Origin: a virus
Direction: 5' to 3' (one strand)
DNA length: 34,830 nt
IMG/VR virus record: IMGVR_UViG_3300048000_000141
Span: 1-34,830 of that record
Positions 1 to 10,618 of this stretch are shown here, one piece after another (the stretch's first letter is position 1; each line of letters begins with the position of its first letter). The notes under the pieces are model-generated. The model was not told where the DNA came from. It made no database searches and worked only from the letters and a program-made list of their open reading frames with translations. Made by a program: the position numbers and the translations under genes.

Positions 1-3000
1 TTAGCATCAACAGGAGTGTCTAATCTACCAGTTACTTGGTCTACAGTAGCTTTTGTCTTTAACTTAGATATCGCTGTTGCCTGTGGTGGTATTAAAGAAA
101 GCAGTGCTCCGTTAGCATCGTGACCAACATGTTTTACCAAAGCAATATTTTCAGAACGACTTGCTATCTGCTCTAACATAAATCGACCCATGTTCTTGCG
201 GTTGCCAAACTCTACAAGTGCGTCAATTCTTTTATTTTTCTTAAATACAATTTTAGCTGCCTTACGATAACCTCCAAGCACAGATGGATTATTTATATCA
301 GTGTCTTGAATAAACTCCCCATCTACAATTTCATTATATAACCCTCGAAGAAAAGTTTTTGGATTAAACAACTTGTGTTTACCTGCATCTTTTAAACCCG
401 ACTTAGTAGAACTAGGACGTTCAGCCATAAGACCTCCATGAGCTTTTATAGTTTCCCTCATGTCAATCATCTCTAGCATCTTAGCTTCAAAAGCTTCATA
501 ACCCATGTTTTTTACAAAGGCTCTATCATAAGTCATACTGTAGCCTAAAAACCCCTGACGATCTCGAATTGTAATGCCTAAAGCATTCATCTGCGATAGT
601 TGGTTTTTATTAGTCTTACGAATAGTATCAACAAGACCTTCCCAAACTTTAACGCCCTGCCATTTTTTAGGTATTTTACCAGTGGCTAATGCATCCATTA
701 TATCTCTGTGGAATAACACAGAGGCTTGTTTTAACTCTGTGCCGTACAAAGCAATTAAATTCTTATTACCTATTGTAGTATTAACATAAGAAGACATATA
801 CTTTGTAGGGTCTTCCCCTAAAAATAATTCAAACAAGCCGTTGTCTATTAAATAATCTAGCAAAGGGTTTTGATCTAGCTGTTTCTGAATGGTCTTATAG
901 GTCTGCAAAGACGTACCTAAGTCCACGCCTTGGCGACGACTGCCGTCCATAAAAGTAGATAACTGATCAATCCTTTTTTTAGCTGAACGATGTTTATTAA
1001 CTAAACTATTTAAACCTTCGTAGGTTACCCTGTCATGCATAGTTCTTAAAACAACTGCATGTGCTTCTGTAGCAAGAAAGTCATTTACCCTACCAATTTT
1101 AACAGCTGCATCGGCAGTCTCATCCAATAGAATATAACCTACACGCTGAGCAACTTCTAACGGAAGTCCTTCGTTAGTTAACTTTACTAAATTATTTAAA
1201 GTAGATTTTAAATCTTTATTCTTCAAAACAATCTTAGCTACTTCTTTATTTCGTTTTTGAGCCGCTTGAATGTTAGAAATCATATTGTTAGCTACATCAG
1301 CTGTAAGCCAACTATGCCCCTTATTTTCCATCTCTGTTATAAAAGTATTTAAGGCTGGGGGTAGTTTAGCAGAAGGTATTTTTGACAGCGAAAGTAAAGC
1401 TGGTAAAACTGTTTCGTCTCCTCCTAATAGTTTTGCTATTGAGTCGTCAATAAAAGCTATAGGATCGCCCATAAAATTGTTTTGTGCTTTGGCGTTCTCT
1501 TCAAAACGAGCTACTGACAATGCAGAATTATCGGGATCAAATACATTACTTAAGTTTGCTTGTGCTCCTTCTTCAGCTCTTTTAACATTTGCTTGAAAAT
1601 CTGCGCTGTTCTTAATAGCTATTATATTCTCAGCTATTGTTGATGCTAACTTACTCGAGTCTGTTATAGACTTTATTTGCTTAACAGCAGGAATATTATC
1701 ATGTTTGTTTAAAGTTTTATTTAAAGTGTCTTGAAGATAATCAAAAGTCTTTGCCATTTTAGTATAAAGAGCAGGATCGACTTGTTTTAGCCTATTCCAA
1801 AAAGCAGGTTGTGTAATAGCAAACTCTATTAAATTAGGAGCAACTTCTTTTGCGGCTGTATCTACTTTTTTTCCAAAAGTATCAACAACGTTTTCGTAAC
1901 CTATTTTCCGAGCTTTATCATACAAAGCAAGATTTACACCCAAACCTTCGTTATAATCAGCAGCAGCCTGCAATGCAGAAGTGTGAAGTATATCATAAGC
2001 TTTAGGATCTATATCTTCTATATGGTGTACTGTTTCGTGCATTAGTGTACGAAACACACTAACAAAAGCCGCAGACTCAGAGGATGTAAAACCATCTTTA
2101 AGTTTATAATTTGCAATGTTTAGAACTTTAGTTGCTTGTATACCTTGCAGCTCATTAGCAGTCCTAGAAAGAAAAAAGTAAGGTTGGTTTATATAGGTAA
2201 TAAGAGGCTCTCCAAACTTAGCTGCGCCCAAAGTTACACTCCCCTCTTTAGACACAGGACCATCTTCTAATATAACACTAGTAACGTCCCTGCCATAAAA
2301 AATATTATCAACTGCTCTCTGAGCTTCTACAAGCATCATAGAGTAATTATCTCCTATAATATCTGTTATCTCGCTAACAGCTCTTTCAAATTTTTCTTTT
2401 GCGGGGTCTATAAAAAACTCTTTTATTTGTCTTTGAGAATACTGTGTCCTGTATGTATCATAAGCAGTCTTCTCTAAGTCTACATACGCTCTTCGTAAGT
2501 TATCAGCTTCAGCAACACGATCGACTAATTTTTTGCCGTAAACTTGAGCAGCATGAGATACAAAACCAATGTCAGGAACTATAGATTTTATTGTTGGGTG
2601 AACCTGGTGTGCCCGAACTATTCGAAAGTCTGCCTCTTTTAACAGTGCTGCATCTGTTGGTTTAAGATTGTTTCTACCCTTACCAAATAAAACTATCTCA
2701 GACAATCGCCTCATCCGTCTTTTTTGTAAAAGCAGTAATGACCTTACAGTATCTTTATTAGCCCGGCTAGCTAACTTCTTAGCAGAAATTACAGACAAAG
2801 CTCTTATCTGTAAGTTTGTCTCATGCATAAGAAGAATTTTTGAAGCTATAAGATCTTGCTCCGCAGTTAGGCGTGTAGTGCTTCGACCCGCTGCCCAGTC
2901 TCTTATTTCTGGATACTGATCAAACATTCTATTAAGAACAAAATTTTGCTCATCAGAAGCTTGAAGTAAGGCAGTTCTTAGATCATCTGATTCAAAAAGC

Positions 3001-3725
3001 TTTCGTAATTCCTTTTCCTGACGTATAATATTTTTATTTCGTAGAGCTGCATTGTTTATAGCGTAACCGCGCACACCACTAATTAAACCTGCAAAACCAA
3101 GATTCATCGCTGCCGACAACTGCAGTTGCTCAAGCGTATATTCCTGTACACCTAAATCGTTTTGCATAAAAGCATAAGGAACTTCATATCCTGCATTTAC
3201 CGCTAAAACATTTTTAAATGTAGAACTTGCTCCATGAAACGTAGCAGCAACTCTATTTCCTGCTAACATATTTAACTGAGCAAGCTTAGCACCTTTACTT
3301 GGCAGAGCTACTGGCGCAAAAGCTAAAGGATCAGTTAACATACCACCTGCAAAAGCACCAGCTAAGTTTCTTATTGTTCTTTTCTGCCCGCTAATATACT
3401 CGTTGTTTATAAAGTTTGTTGCGCCTTGGTGTATACGCCACTCTAGTTGCGCCTCATTTTCATCAGCTCTGTAGTCTAAACCATACTTATAGGCATTTGT
3501 CTTTTCAAACTGCTCTTTAGTCACAGCAGGAGCATCATCATCAGCCAACGATCTTTTCTTTAGCCACTTAGCTAAAGTCATCGTTACATTGTTATACATG
3601 CCGTTATGAAAAGATGCACTTAAACCTTTCCACGCACCGTAGTCTGTCGTACTATGCAGACCATTAATTTCTTCATAGGACTTTAATTGCTCATACCGAG
3701 CTGTGCTAAGGGGTGCTCTAATCAT
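1..3725 (-). CDS. Very large internal virion protein (T7 gp16-like position), partial, with HExxH motif
   Basis: An open minus-strand frame starts at the ATG at 3725, overlapping the end of the preceding gene by 8 nt (ATGATTAG), and stays open in the stretches I translated until it leaves the window at position 1. About 1241 codons are visible; the C-terminus is missing. Its place after gp14-like and gp15-like genes, and its size (T7 gp16 is about 1318 aa), suggest an ejected internal core protein. I found no lytic transglycosylase signature near the N-terminus. Instead residues 563-567 read HETVH (codon for the first His at 2039) within LMHETVHHIEDID, a zinc-metallopeptidase-type HExxH motif. 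Ala/Gly-rich, weakly hydrophobic stretches occur around residues 105-220. The virion role is inferred from synteny; the peptidase activity is inferred from one motif only. Confidence 0.75.
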   Translation of the reverse strand, partial: MIRAPLSTARYEQLKSYEEINGLHSTTDYGAWKGLSASFHNGMYNNVTMTLAKWLKKRSLADDDAPAVTKEQFEKTNAYKYGLDYRADENEAQLEWRIHQGATNFINNEYISGQKRTIRNLAGAFAGGMLTDPLAFAPVALPSKGAKLAQLNMLAGNRVAATFHGASSTFKNVLAVNAGYEVPYAFMQNDLGVQEYTLEQLQLSAAMNLGFAGLISGVRGYAINNAALRNKNIIRQEKELRKLFESDDLRTALLQASDEQNFVLNRMFDQYPEIRDWAAGRSTTRLTAEQDLIASKILLMHETNLQIRALSVISAKKLASRANKDTVRSLLLLQKRRMRRLSEIVLFGKGRNNLKPTDAALLKEADFRIVRAHQVHPTIKSIVPDIGFVSHAAQVYGKKLVDRVAEADNLRRAYVDLEKTAYDTYRTQYSQRQIKEFFIDPAKEKFERAVSEITDIIGDNYSMMLVEAQRAVDNIFYGRDVTSVILEDGPVSKEGSVTLGAAKFGEPLITYINQPYFFLSRTANELQGIQATKVLNIANYKLKDGFTSSESAAFVSVFRTLMHETVHHIEDIDPKAYDILHTSALQAAADYNEGLGVNLALYDKARKIGYENVVDTFGKKVDTAAKEVAPNLIEFAITQPAFWNRLKQVDPALYTKMAKTFDYLQDTLNKTLNKHDNIPAVKQIKSITDSSKLASTIAENIIAIKNSADFQANVKRAEEGAQANLSNVFDPDNSALSVARFEENAKAQNNFMGDPIAFIDDSIAKLLGGDETVLPALLSLSKIPSAKLPPALNTFITEMENKGHSWLTADVANNMISNIQAAQKRNKEVAKIVLKNKDLKSTLNNLVKLTNEGLPLEVAQRVGYILLDETADAAVKIGRVNDFLATEAHAVVLRTMHDRVTYEGLNSLVNKHRSAKKRIDQLSTFMDGSRRQGVDLGTSLQTYKTIQKQLDQNPLLDYLIDNGLFELFLGEDPTKYMSSYVNTTIGNKNLIALYGTELKQASVLFHRDIMDALATGKIPKKWQGVKVWEGLVDTIRKTNKNQLSQMNALGITIRDRQGFLGYSMTYDRAFVKNMGYEAFEAKMLEMIDMRETIKAHGGLMAERPSSTKSGLKDAGKHKLFNPKTFLRGLYNEIVDGEFIQDTDINNPSVLGGYRKAAKIVFKKNKRIDALVEFGNRKNMGRFMLEQIASRSENIALVKHVGHDANGALLSLIPPQATAISKLKTKATVDQVTGRLDTPVDA

Positions 3726-6426
3726 TAAAAAGCTCGTCTAAAACAGACTCTCTTCGAATATTTTTATCTGCAAAAGTTCCATCGTTACCTCCAAGTGTAA
3801 CTTCTTTATCAAAAACTATATCGTACAAATCTTTTGCCTGATTTAAAGTCACATACAAAGGTTCTCCTCTGTCGTGAACTCTAGTGTACCTGTTACCGTC
3901 AAAATATTCAACATAAACTCTTTGTTCGACTGCACCAGTTTTTTGGTTTTGCTCCCAAATTGGTAACCCAATACGCGCCTGTCCTTGCTGGACACCTTCA
4001 CCCATATCAACAAGGTTGTTGTCAAAACCTCTCATAAGTGCTTCTGTGAAACTTCTGCGGGTGTCTGTGTCTTGTGCAGAAACACTAAAAACATTAGGTA
4101 TATTAGGACCTGTAAACCCACTAGGTGCAGGAACACTTTGTTGTGCTAAATCTTTAGTAGCTCTTTTAATTACATCAAGATCATACTTTTGAGTCAAAGA
4201 ACCAATAACAGAAAACTTCCAATAATCTCCTACTATTAAGGCTTCCGCTTTATCCCTTTTAAGCCTTGTTAGCGGGGCAACCATTCTAGCAAAAACACCA
4301 GGACCAGGAGCTCCAAAAAAACCTTCCCCACGCAGAGAAGCTTCTCTTTTATAATCAATATCCTCTACAGCAATCTCAGGTGGAATATTTGTATAACTAC
4401 CACTTTCATTTTGCTCTGTGTACCCAAATAAAGGAAGAAGTGTTTTTTCTTCTATGCTTTTATTCAAGTAAGCAACTACCTTATCTTTATTTGTTAGGTC
4501 TAAAGGACTAGTAGAAGTAGATGCTTTGTAGAGCTGACCATAGATAATTTGCTGTAGAGCCTCACTTGCCTCTATTTGATCAGTGTATTTAAGACTATTT
4601 ATAAAAGAAGACATAGGTGACGAGTCTTCCTCAATAACTTCATTCACAAGTTTTTTACTTTCTTCTGGCAACTTTTCGCCATCAAAATAAGCTGAAAGCA
4701 CTGTATTAACTGCCGTTTCAGGATCAAGCTTCTCACCGTTATACTGCATTCGCAGTGTTTGATTAGTATAAAGCCACATACCACGATAGTAGGCATGCTC
4801 TTCTGGACTTAACCCATCAGAATTTGCAATTTGAACACCTCCATAAAAATTTGTTGCAGAATCACCATTAATTTTTATATTATTTTTAATATGCTCAACC
4901 ATGCCCTCTGGCGAACTAGGTATTGGTTGTTGTTGTGGAATAAAAAAAGTACTAGGTACAGGCTGACCCATAAGAGTGCCACTAGTAGCCTTAACCTCTT
5001 TTGCAAACTGATTGTACTCTAACAAAAGTTGTAAGCGCGCAGCTTCATCGCCAGCACGAGCTTGTAGCACAAGCCGTCTCTTAACTGGATTTAGATCGCC
5101 ATAAAAAGAAGCGTCTCCGCTTGCTAGTTTACTTTTAATTTGGGTTACATCTGTTGAAAGTCTGTTTTCTAGCTTAGTTCTACGAGTTGTATCCAAACCA
5201 AATGTATTTAATCTTGCTCCTACTATTTCTGAGGCACGAACATCTTCTGGGCTGCTTAGTTTTAGAGCTTCAAATAACAATGCTTGATAAGGAGTCTGCA
5301 TAGAATCTATTTTTTCAGCATACTCGCCTTGTAAAAGTTCTGCGCTGCCCCCTGCTGGAAAATCTATAGGTAAAAATTGTCTAACATAATTAAGCGTAGC
5401 CTGTAATGACTTATAGTTGTCACCTCCTGGTTTAAGAACAGTAGATGCTCTGTCCTCCACTACCTCTAAATCTATAAACATCCTAGCAGCTTCTTTTGGT
5501 AAAACCATGTCGCTCTTTAACCTAGTATCTACAGCCAAAATTACATCCTTTACTGCGTCCACAGTATTAGCCCTAAGAACAGCAGGATCATTGAGTTCTT
5601 TTAACCTAGAATCGTAAGCGTCTTCTAATCTGCCAATATCTGTTGCATCAAAATTCATTTCAGGGTTGGCAGAAATAAACTCTCTAAGCTCGTCTTTCTT
5701 AACTGCTAAATCCTGAGAGCTAGCTGTGTTTTCAAGTTCTACCTGTGCAAAACCAAGCATAGTTTTCCCAATAGATTCCAAATAAGCTTCACGCCCTTCT
5801 GCTGTAAGACCTTTAGCAGTGCTGTAAACATCCTTTCCTTCCGTACTAGTAAAAAGTGAATCGTTTATAATAGACCGAAAAACAGATATTGGAGTTCCAA
5901 CACCAAAATGATTAACTAAAACAGTATTTATTTTTTTTCGGAGCGCATCGCTTCTTTCTTCAGCTGTATCTATAATTACAGATTGAGCATTATTAGCCTC
6001 AAACCTTGCTTGTAGATTTCCAGTATCTTTATAAAAATTGTTATTATAGCGCGACATTGCTTTTTCACTAGTCAACGCTACAGGGGAATCTTCAGGTAAA
6101 AAACTAGACAAAGGAGTACCAACAACAGACATAACATTGTCCTGTAACTCCTGAATACCCTTTAATCCAATTTTATTACTAACACCAGTGTTTAAAGCGT
6201 CCAAAGCAGTTTTATATTGCACCTGACGCTCTGCGTCTGCTTTACTAGCCAGCTGTACTTGAGCCTCATCTTTCTTTTCTTGAATAGATCTAGCATAACT
6301 AGCAGCAGCTTGACCAACCTGTCCAAAAGCTTGGCTAACACCTATTAGACCACTTCTAAAGTTTGATGTGGTATCAAAAGCTGAAAATGGTGCTTTTTCT
6401 TGTTTTGGTGTAACTCTAATAGCCAT
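3718..6426 (-). CDS. Internal virion protein, T7 gp15-like position (902 aa)
   Basis: This 902-residue protein is the largest complete ORF of the ejection-protein block. It lies 2 nt after the gp14-like gene and overlaps the start of the gp16-like gene by 8 nt, so the three are probably one translationally coupled unit. T7 gp15 is 747 aa, so this is a longer version. The N-terminus (FRSGLIGVSQAFGQVGQAAASYARSIQ, in pieces) is Ala/Gly-rich and helical, followed by a charged helical stretch (about residues 45-80), which fits an internal core protein that forms part of the DNA-ejection conduit. I see no enzymatic motif. Assignment rests on gene order and character, not on recognised homology. No Shine-Dalgarno sequence precedes the ATG. 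Confidence 0.75.
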   Translation of the reverse strand: MAIRVTPKQEKAPFSAFDTTSNFRSGLIGVSQAFGQVGQAAASYARSIQEKKDEAQVQLASKADAERQVQYKTALDALNTGVSNKIGLKGIQELQDNVMSVVGTPLSSFLPEDSPVALTSEKAMSRYNNNFYKDTGNLQARFEANNAQSVIIDTAEERSDALRKKINTVLVNHFGVGTPISVFRSIINDSLFTSTEGKDVYSTAKGLTAEGREAYLESIGKTMLGFAQVELENTASSQDLAVKKDELREFISANPEMNFDATDIGRLEDAYDSRLKELNDPAVLRANTVDAVKDVILAVDTRLKSDMVLPKEAARMFIDLEVVEDRASTVLKPGGDNYKSLQATLNYVRQFLPIDFPAGGSAELLQGEYAEKIDSMQTPYQALLFEALKLSSPEDVRASEIVGARLNTFGLDTTRRTKLENRLSTDVTQIKSKLASGDASFYGDLNPVKRRLVLQARAGDEAARLQLLLEYNQFAKEVKATSGTLMGQPVPSTFFIPQQQPIPSSPEGMVEHIKNNIKINGDSATNFYGGVQIANSDGLSPEEHAYYRGMWLYTNQTLRMQYNGEKLDPETAVNTVLSAYFDGEKLPEESKKLVNEVIEEDSSPMSSFINSLKYTDQIEASEALQQIIYGQLYKASTSTSPLDLTNKDKVVAYLNKSIEEKTLLPLFGYTEQNESGSYTNIPPEIAVEDIDYKREASLRGEGFFGAPGPGVFARMVAPLTRLKRDKAEALIVGDYWKFSVIGSLTQKYDLDVIKRATKDLAQQSVPAPSGFTGPNIPNVFSVSAQDTDTRRSFTEALMRGFDNNLVDMGEGVQQGQARIGLPIWEQNQKTGAVEQRVYVEYFDGNRYTRVHDRGEPLYVTLNQAKDLYDIVFDKEVTLGGNDGTFADKNIRRESVLDELFND

Positions 6427-6428
6427 AA

Positions 6429-7031
6429 TTAATTAAAAACCTTAAGATCTTTTCCCATTGTGTAAGTCTGACCTAAAGATCCAAATAAATTAGCCGTACC
6501 AGCTAACTGAGTTTGTTTTGCTTGATTTCTAAACTGCGTAGCGTTGTTAGCAGCAGTACGCAAAGTTAAATCTCGATTAGCCTGACCTCGCTGGTAGGAA
6601 TACCCTAGTTGTCGTCCTGAATCTGCAATTTCGCTAGAAAGTTGTGAAGTTTGTTGTGCGGCTTCAAAATCAAACCTAGCTAAGTTATTATAACCTTGAA
6701 TTTCTGCAGACCTAAAAACATCATCAAATGTGCCTTCAAGCCCCATTCCCACTCTTGCAGTAGCAAGTTCTCTACGCTGCTTTTTTTCTAGATCGTCACG
6801 TTCAAAGGTTGTTTTTTGTAATATTTGATTTTTCTTTAAAGAGTTTGCGGCTTCAATATATTTAAGATCACCTTGCTCCGCCACCATGTTGTTGACATCT
6901 ATCTGAGCATTGTATTTACCCATAGCTATCGCAGAATCAGCTGCTTGACGCTGAGCCTTAGCCTGTTGTTGCGCTCCCATGTACTGGGTTATGCCTGAGG
7001 CTAAACTTGATACTACTGCTATAATCTCCAT
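6429..7031 (-). CDS. Internal virion protein, T7 gp14-like (200 aa)
   Basis: A 200-aa protein with a short hydrophobic N-terminus (MEIIAVVSSLASGITQYMGA) followed by a long Gln/Ala-rich helical region (QQQAKAQRQAADSAIAMG and on), typical of the phage internal core protein B family, whose members are about 200 aa. In T7, gp14 is ejected and forms the outer-membrane part of the DNA channel. The gene sits between the tail tubular B gene (stop 2 nt upstream of its start region) and the gp15-like gene, exactly the T7 position. No T7 gp13 homologue is present between gp12-like and gp14-like genes. Family assignment is by sequence style and synteny. Confidence 0.82.
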   Translation of the reverse strand: MEIIAVVSSLASGITQYMGAQQQAKAQRQAADSAIAMGKYNAQIDVNNMVAEQGDLKYIEAANSLKKNQILQKTTFERDDLEKKQRRELATARVGMGLEGTFDDVFRSAEIQGYNNLARFDFEAAQQTSQLSSEIADSGRQLGYSYQRGQANRDLTLRTAANNATQFRNQAKQTQLAGTANLFGSLGQTYTMGKDLKVFN

Positions 7032-7032
7032 C

Positions 7033-10011
7033 TTAGTTTAAATCAGTTTTCGTTATAATTGATGCAACAGTTAAAGGGTATGGTTCTTCATGTTTAATAG
7101 TTGGTACATTATCTACGCCAAAAGTCGAGCCCGCAACAGGTCTTTCTTTATCAAAACCTGTAAACCCTCCATTAACTCCGTAGTCTGTAGAAAGTTGAAT
7201 TGTATCAAACTTGTTCTTTATGCCAATTTTAAAAATAAACGAATTAATAAGAAATGCTCTAATTGATATTATACGGGCTGTGTCTGCTCCATATGCAGGC
7301 TTGTTCTGTGCGTCCCATGTCGGAAACATCATCTGCAACTCGCCAGTATAACGAAGCCCTAAAATTATGGTTCTACCGCTAGCAGCAGCATCAATATAAG
7401 CACTAGCTGCAGTATGCGTATACAAACCTTTATATTCTCCATTATCAATAAGAGCTATATTGGAGTTACCCAATATACCATATATAGTTCCCGCGCTAGG
7501 AGTAGCATTGGAAGTATTGTATTCTAAATAACTATCCAACATTGGGTAGTTTAAAGTCTGCGCAATATCTGGCTCAGATAAAACCTCTGTCCTTATCGAA
7601 GGATTTGTATATCCAGGAAGACTTCTTCTAACAATCACCCATACTTGGTCTAAGTTTGTTGAAGATCCTTTATGTAGGACAGATATATCTAGAACTGTGT
7701 CACTGTCTGCTAACTCCTGCTCAGACCAAGCATAAAACTCTTCCTGTCTGTGGTACGATAAACAAAACAACTTACCCCCAACAGTCCGAACCCATATTCT
7801 AGGCTGAGGCGCATGCTGGTATGCAATCTGTGCAATGGGGTCTTTTATAAATACCCCGTATATAAGCTTAGACACATCATTAGAGGAGGCACTGTTTATA
7901 CTTTGATCATATCTGTACTCCATCAAACGAGTTCCCGACTGATCGGGGTAAAATACAGAACTTCCAACTGTCTCCGCTTGTAAAGCACATGGCTCTTCTT
8001 CAGTTAGCTCCATGCGAATAGTTTTAGGGCTAATGCCATATTGGTACTGGTTCGGGACTATTCTATAAATACCACCAGTAGTGCCAATAACTAAATCCTT
8101 TGCAGCGTTCATCCAACGTATACCTGCATTTCTGTTTGCTAACGCGTAAGTTATTGCATCCGTATCTAACACCTCACCGTCATCCTGTGTTGGCTGAAAA
8201 CTAAACTCATCATCTACCCTACTAAAATATATATAATTTGGGTTGGTGTTCGTGCCACCATATATTCTACGCTGCTCAAACTTAGACACAGCCTTAGGAT
8301 AATTACCTTCATACCAAGCCCCTAGTTTAACCTCATCAAAAACTCCACCGTTTTCAAAAGACAAGGTTCTTTTATTCCGCGGCACTGGGTTTAAAAGTGT
8401 GACTGTGGCTGAACGCGGAGTAGTAGCAGCCTTAATTTTCATAAAAACATTTCCTGAGCCCATGATGCCCATTATATGTCTACCTGTATCCACAGTTGTA
8501 GAAAAAGTATCTTCAGTGCAGTTTAAAATTGCATCATTAGCTATAACATCTACTGTAAAAGTAGAACTGTTTGCCACGACTAAATTATCCCCCTGCTCAA
8601 TCTTAGGGATGCTGTCATCTGTAAGATTGCAAGCTTCTACTACATCAAATTGTTTCTGTGAAGACAAGTTACCAATAGTGTAAGGCGAAGTTGGTACTGA
8701 TAAATTATTATCATTTGTTGTGTTAGACCCCTTAACAGTAGAAAGACCATTAACAAAACTATATGTTCTGTTTCCAGTAAGTGTTAAAACTGCGGTTGTT
8801 TGGTTTATATCCCCCTCAACGTTAGCTCCCAGCTGATATAAGTCATTACTAAGATCACCTTCGTATATTCTATACACATTTCCAGCTTTGTAGTCGTCGT
8901 TAGAGTAGTCTCCCCTAAAAAATTCTACAGGGTGATCTTCTGTACCCCTATGCTCTTTAATCTTTACCCAGCGAACATTAGTCCTGGTCTCCCCTACAAT
9001 TACATTGTTATTTCGCCTGTCGCCTCCAACACGAACATACGAGTTAATAAGACCCGCATTAAATATAATAATGTCGGATCGAAGATGTATCTTGTTATCA
9101 GGGACACCATCTAAATCCAGTGCTTTAAGCTCACCTGCGTCAGCAGTTTCCTCTGCATCTAAAAGATATAACTGTGCTGCATCATCTTCAATAGTTACTA
9201 CAGACACTACAGGTTCTACAAAAACTACAGAATCAAGAGGGTTCTGAAGCGTATAATTAGCACTTGTGTTAGCTTGAACAACCTTGCCTAAAAACGTAGT
9301 GCCCTCTACTTCATATTCAACGTAGTATGTCTTACTAAAACCTCCACTGTCAAAGTCGGTTTTAATACTTGCAAACGAATTAGTGCTGGAGGTTATTTTT
9401 ACATAACGTTCATTTCGAACAAGTGTAAATTTGTTACTTGTGGGTTGTTTGTCTAAAAAAGGCTCAACGTCAAAAGACATGTCAGACAGAGTCCATGAAT
9501 TATCGCCCTGCACTTGAATATTGGCTTGTAAAGTGTTACCAAGACTGTCTTGTAAAGTATCCCCATCAAAAGATAGTAGGGTTATAAGTGTAAATGTAAT
9601 ATCTGCTGTGAGTTTTGCAGGTTTGTGGTTACTGTGTGCTATATGTAGTTCATCGGTTTCAGAGCTAAAACGAAGGTCGTCAAGCTCTGAAGCAGAGTAT
9701 GTCGAAGTCAGTGAATCTTTTAAAGCTCCTGCACCGTCGTATATTTGAATTAATCCAGCACTAAATACTGCTCTATATGGAATAGTTGTGCCCAACACAA
9801 CATCAACTGTCCTTAGTCTATCTTGAGAAGATGCGAGTGTATTGTAGTGTTTAAAGCCAGAGCGAAAAACAGCAGGACCTTGAAGAGATGGAAAAAAGTT
9901 TTTAAAAACTCTGCCAGAGTTTCCAACACGTTTTATGTCTGTGCGACCTAAAACATAGTCACTTATCAGACCGCCTGAAAAATCAGTTTGTACATTGCTA
10001 TACCTTGCCAT
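7033..10011 (-). CDS. Tail tubular protein B (T7 gp12-like nozzle)
   Basis: A 992-aa protein beginning MARYSNVQTDFSGGLISDYVLGRTD, the characteristic start of podovirus tail tubular protein B (F-x-G-G-hydrophobic followed by a run describing rings of beta-propeller blades). T7 gp12 is 794 aa, so this one carries roughly 200 extra residues, most likely as loop or inserted domains in the middle (about residues 200-520, with many Thr/Ser/Asn/Val beta-strands). The phrase RRIYGGTNTNPNYIYFSR near residue 570 is a conserved-looking core segment. It would form the distal nozzle of the tail below the gp11-like ring. The start overlaps the end of the gp11-like gene by 14 nt. Confidence 0.9.
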   Translation of the reverse strand: MARYSNVQTDFSGGLISDYVLGRTDIKRVGNSGRVFKNFFPSLQGPAVFRSGFKHYNTLASSQDRLRTVDVVLGTTIPYRAVFSAGLIQIYDGAGALKDSLTSTYSASELDDLRFSSETDELHIAHSNHKPAKLTADITFTLITLLSFDGDTLQDSLGNTLQANIQVQGDNSWTLSDMSFDVEPFLDKQPTSNKFTLVRNERYVKITSSTNSFASIKTDFDSGGFSKTYYVEYEVEGTTFLGKVVQANTSANYTLQNPLDSVVFVEPVVSVVTIEDDAAQLYLLDAEETADAGELKALDLDGVPDNKIHLRSDIIIFNAGLINSYVRVGGDRRNNNVIVGETRTNVRWVKIKEHRGTEDHPVEFFRGDYSNDDYKAGNVYRIYEGDLSNDLYQLGANVEGDINQTTAVLTLTGNRTYSFVNGLSTVKGSNTTNDNNLSVPTSPYTIGNLSSQKQFDVVEACNLTDDSIPKIEQGDNLVVANSSTFTVDVIANDAILNCTEDTFSTTVDTGRHIMGIMGSGNVFMKIKAATTPRSATVTLLNPVPRNKRTLSFENGGVFDEVKLGAWYEGNYPKAVSKFEQRRIYGGTNTNPNYIYFSRVDDEFSFQPTQDDGEVLDTDAITYALANRNAGIRWMNAAKDLVIGTTGGIYRIVPNQYQYGISPKTIRMELTEEEPCALQAETVGSSVFYPDQSGTRLMEYRYDQSINSASSNDVSKLIYGVFIKDPIAQIAYQHAPQPRIWVRTVGGKLFCLSYHRQEEFYAWSEQELADSDTVLDISVLHKGSSTNLDQVWVIVRRSLPGYTNPSIRTEVLSEPDIAQTLNYPMLDSYLEYNTSNATPSAGTIYGILGNSNIALIDNGEYKGLYTHTAASAYIDAAASGRTIILGLRYTGELQMMFPTWDAQNKPAYGADTARIISIRAFLINSFIFKIGIKNKFDTIQLSTDYGVNGGFTGFDKERPVAGSTFGVDNVPTIKHEEPYPLTVASIITKTDLN

Positions 10012-10618
10012 AACGTTGATGTACTTCTATAAACCTAGAAGTCCCGTCATCTATAACTGATTCTGAAGGTCCTTGTCTAGCCTCTATAATACGAGATCTT
10101 CTAAGGGCTTTTATATACTGTGCGTGTAGTATTTCATGCCTATTCTCAGAACCTGATAGCTCAATAGATATATTTTGAGCTATATGTAAAACAACTAATC
10201 TATTGAGGAAGGCAGGTAAAGTAGTGGCTGTTGATGATAAGTCGGGAATAAAAGTATAGTATATATCAACCTTAGGGTAATTACAGTGAAGCTGTCCATT
10301 GTAAAACTTATACTCTGTTATATTATAATGTTCCGTAGGGTGACATATCTTTACAAGAATATTAAAGTCACTAGGTGTGTTATACACATACTCGTACGGC
10401 TGGCTCGTATATGCAGACATGTTTAAAGCAGTTAGCTCTACAAGCTTTGTATTAAAGTTAAAAACGTTCTCTGCAAACACTTCAAGTATTGCATCAAGGT
10501 ACGCTTGGTTTGTTATATCATATGTTGTGCTGGTTGTATCATTAGACTCTAAGTGAAAGCTACCCACCTTTCGCAAGGCAGCATTCATAATATTTAACTT
10601 AGTGGGCGTAGTCGACAT
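9998..10618 (-). CDS. Tail tubular protein A (T7 gp11-like gatekeeper)
   Basis: A 206-aa protein starting MSTTPTKLNIMNAALRKVGS, the hallmark N-terminus of tail tubular protein A (LN-x-x-N-x-x-L-x-x-hG). T7 gp11 is 196 aa. It forms the ring between portal and nozzle. Mid-protein features fit the family: YNTPSDFNILVKI and a final segment with RRSRIIEARQ. The start codon lies only about 8 nt downstream of the strong hairpin that follows the capsid gene, leaving no room for a conventional ribosome binding site, so translation may depend on read-through transcripts with an altered leader. Confidence 0.92.
   Translation of the reverse strand: MSTTPTKLNIMNAALRKVGSFHLESNDTTSTTYDITNQAYLDAILEVFAENVFNFNTKLVELTALNMSAYTSQPYEYVYNTPSDFNILVKICHPTEHYNITEYKFYNGQLHCNYPKVDIYYTFIPDLSSTATTLPAFLNRLVVLHIAQNISIELSGSENRHEILHAQYIKALRRSRIIEARQGPSESVIDDGTSRFIEVHQRYGKV

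Noticed and set aside
1270-1596. Plus-strand frame of 108 codons opposite the large virion gene
   Set aside because: Antisense shadow of the gp16-like frame, which is open over the whole region.
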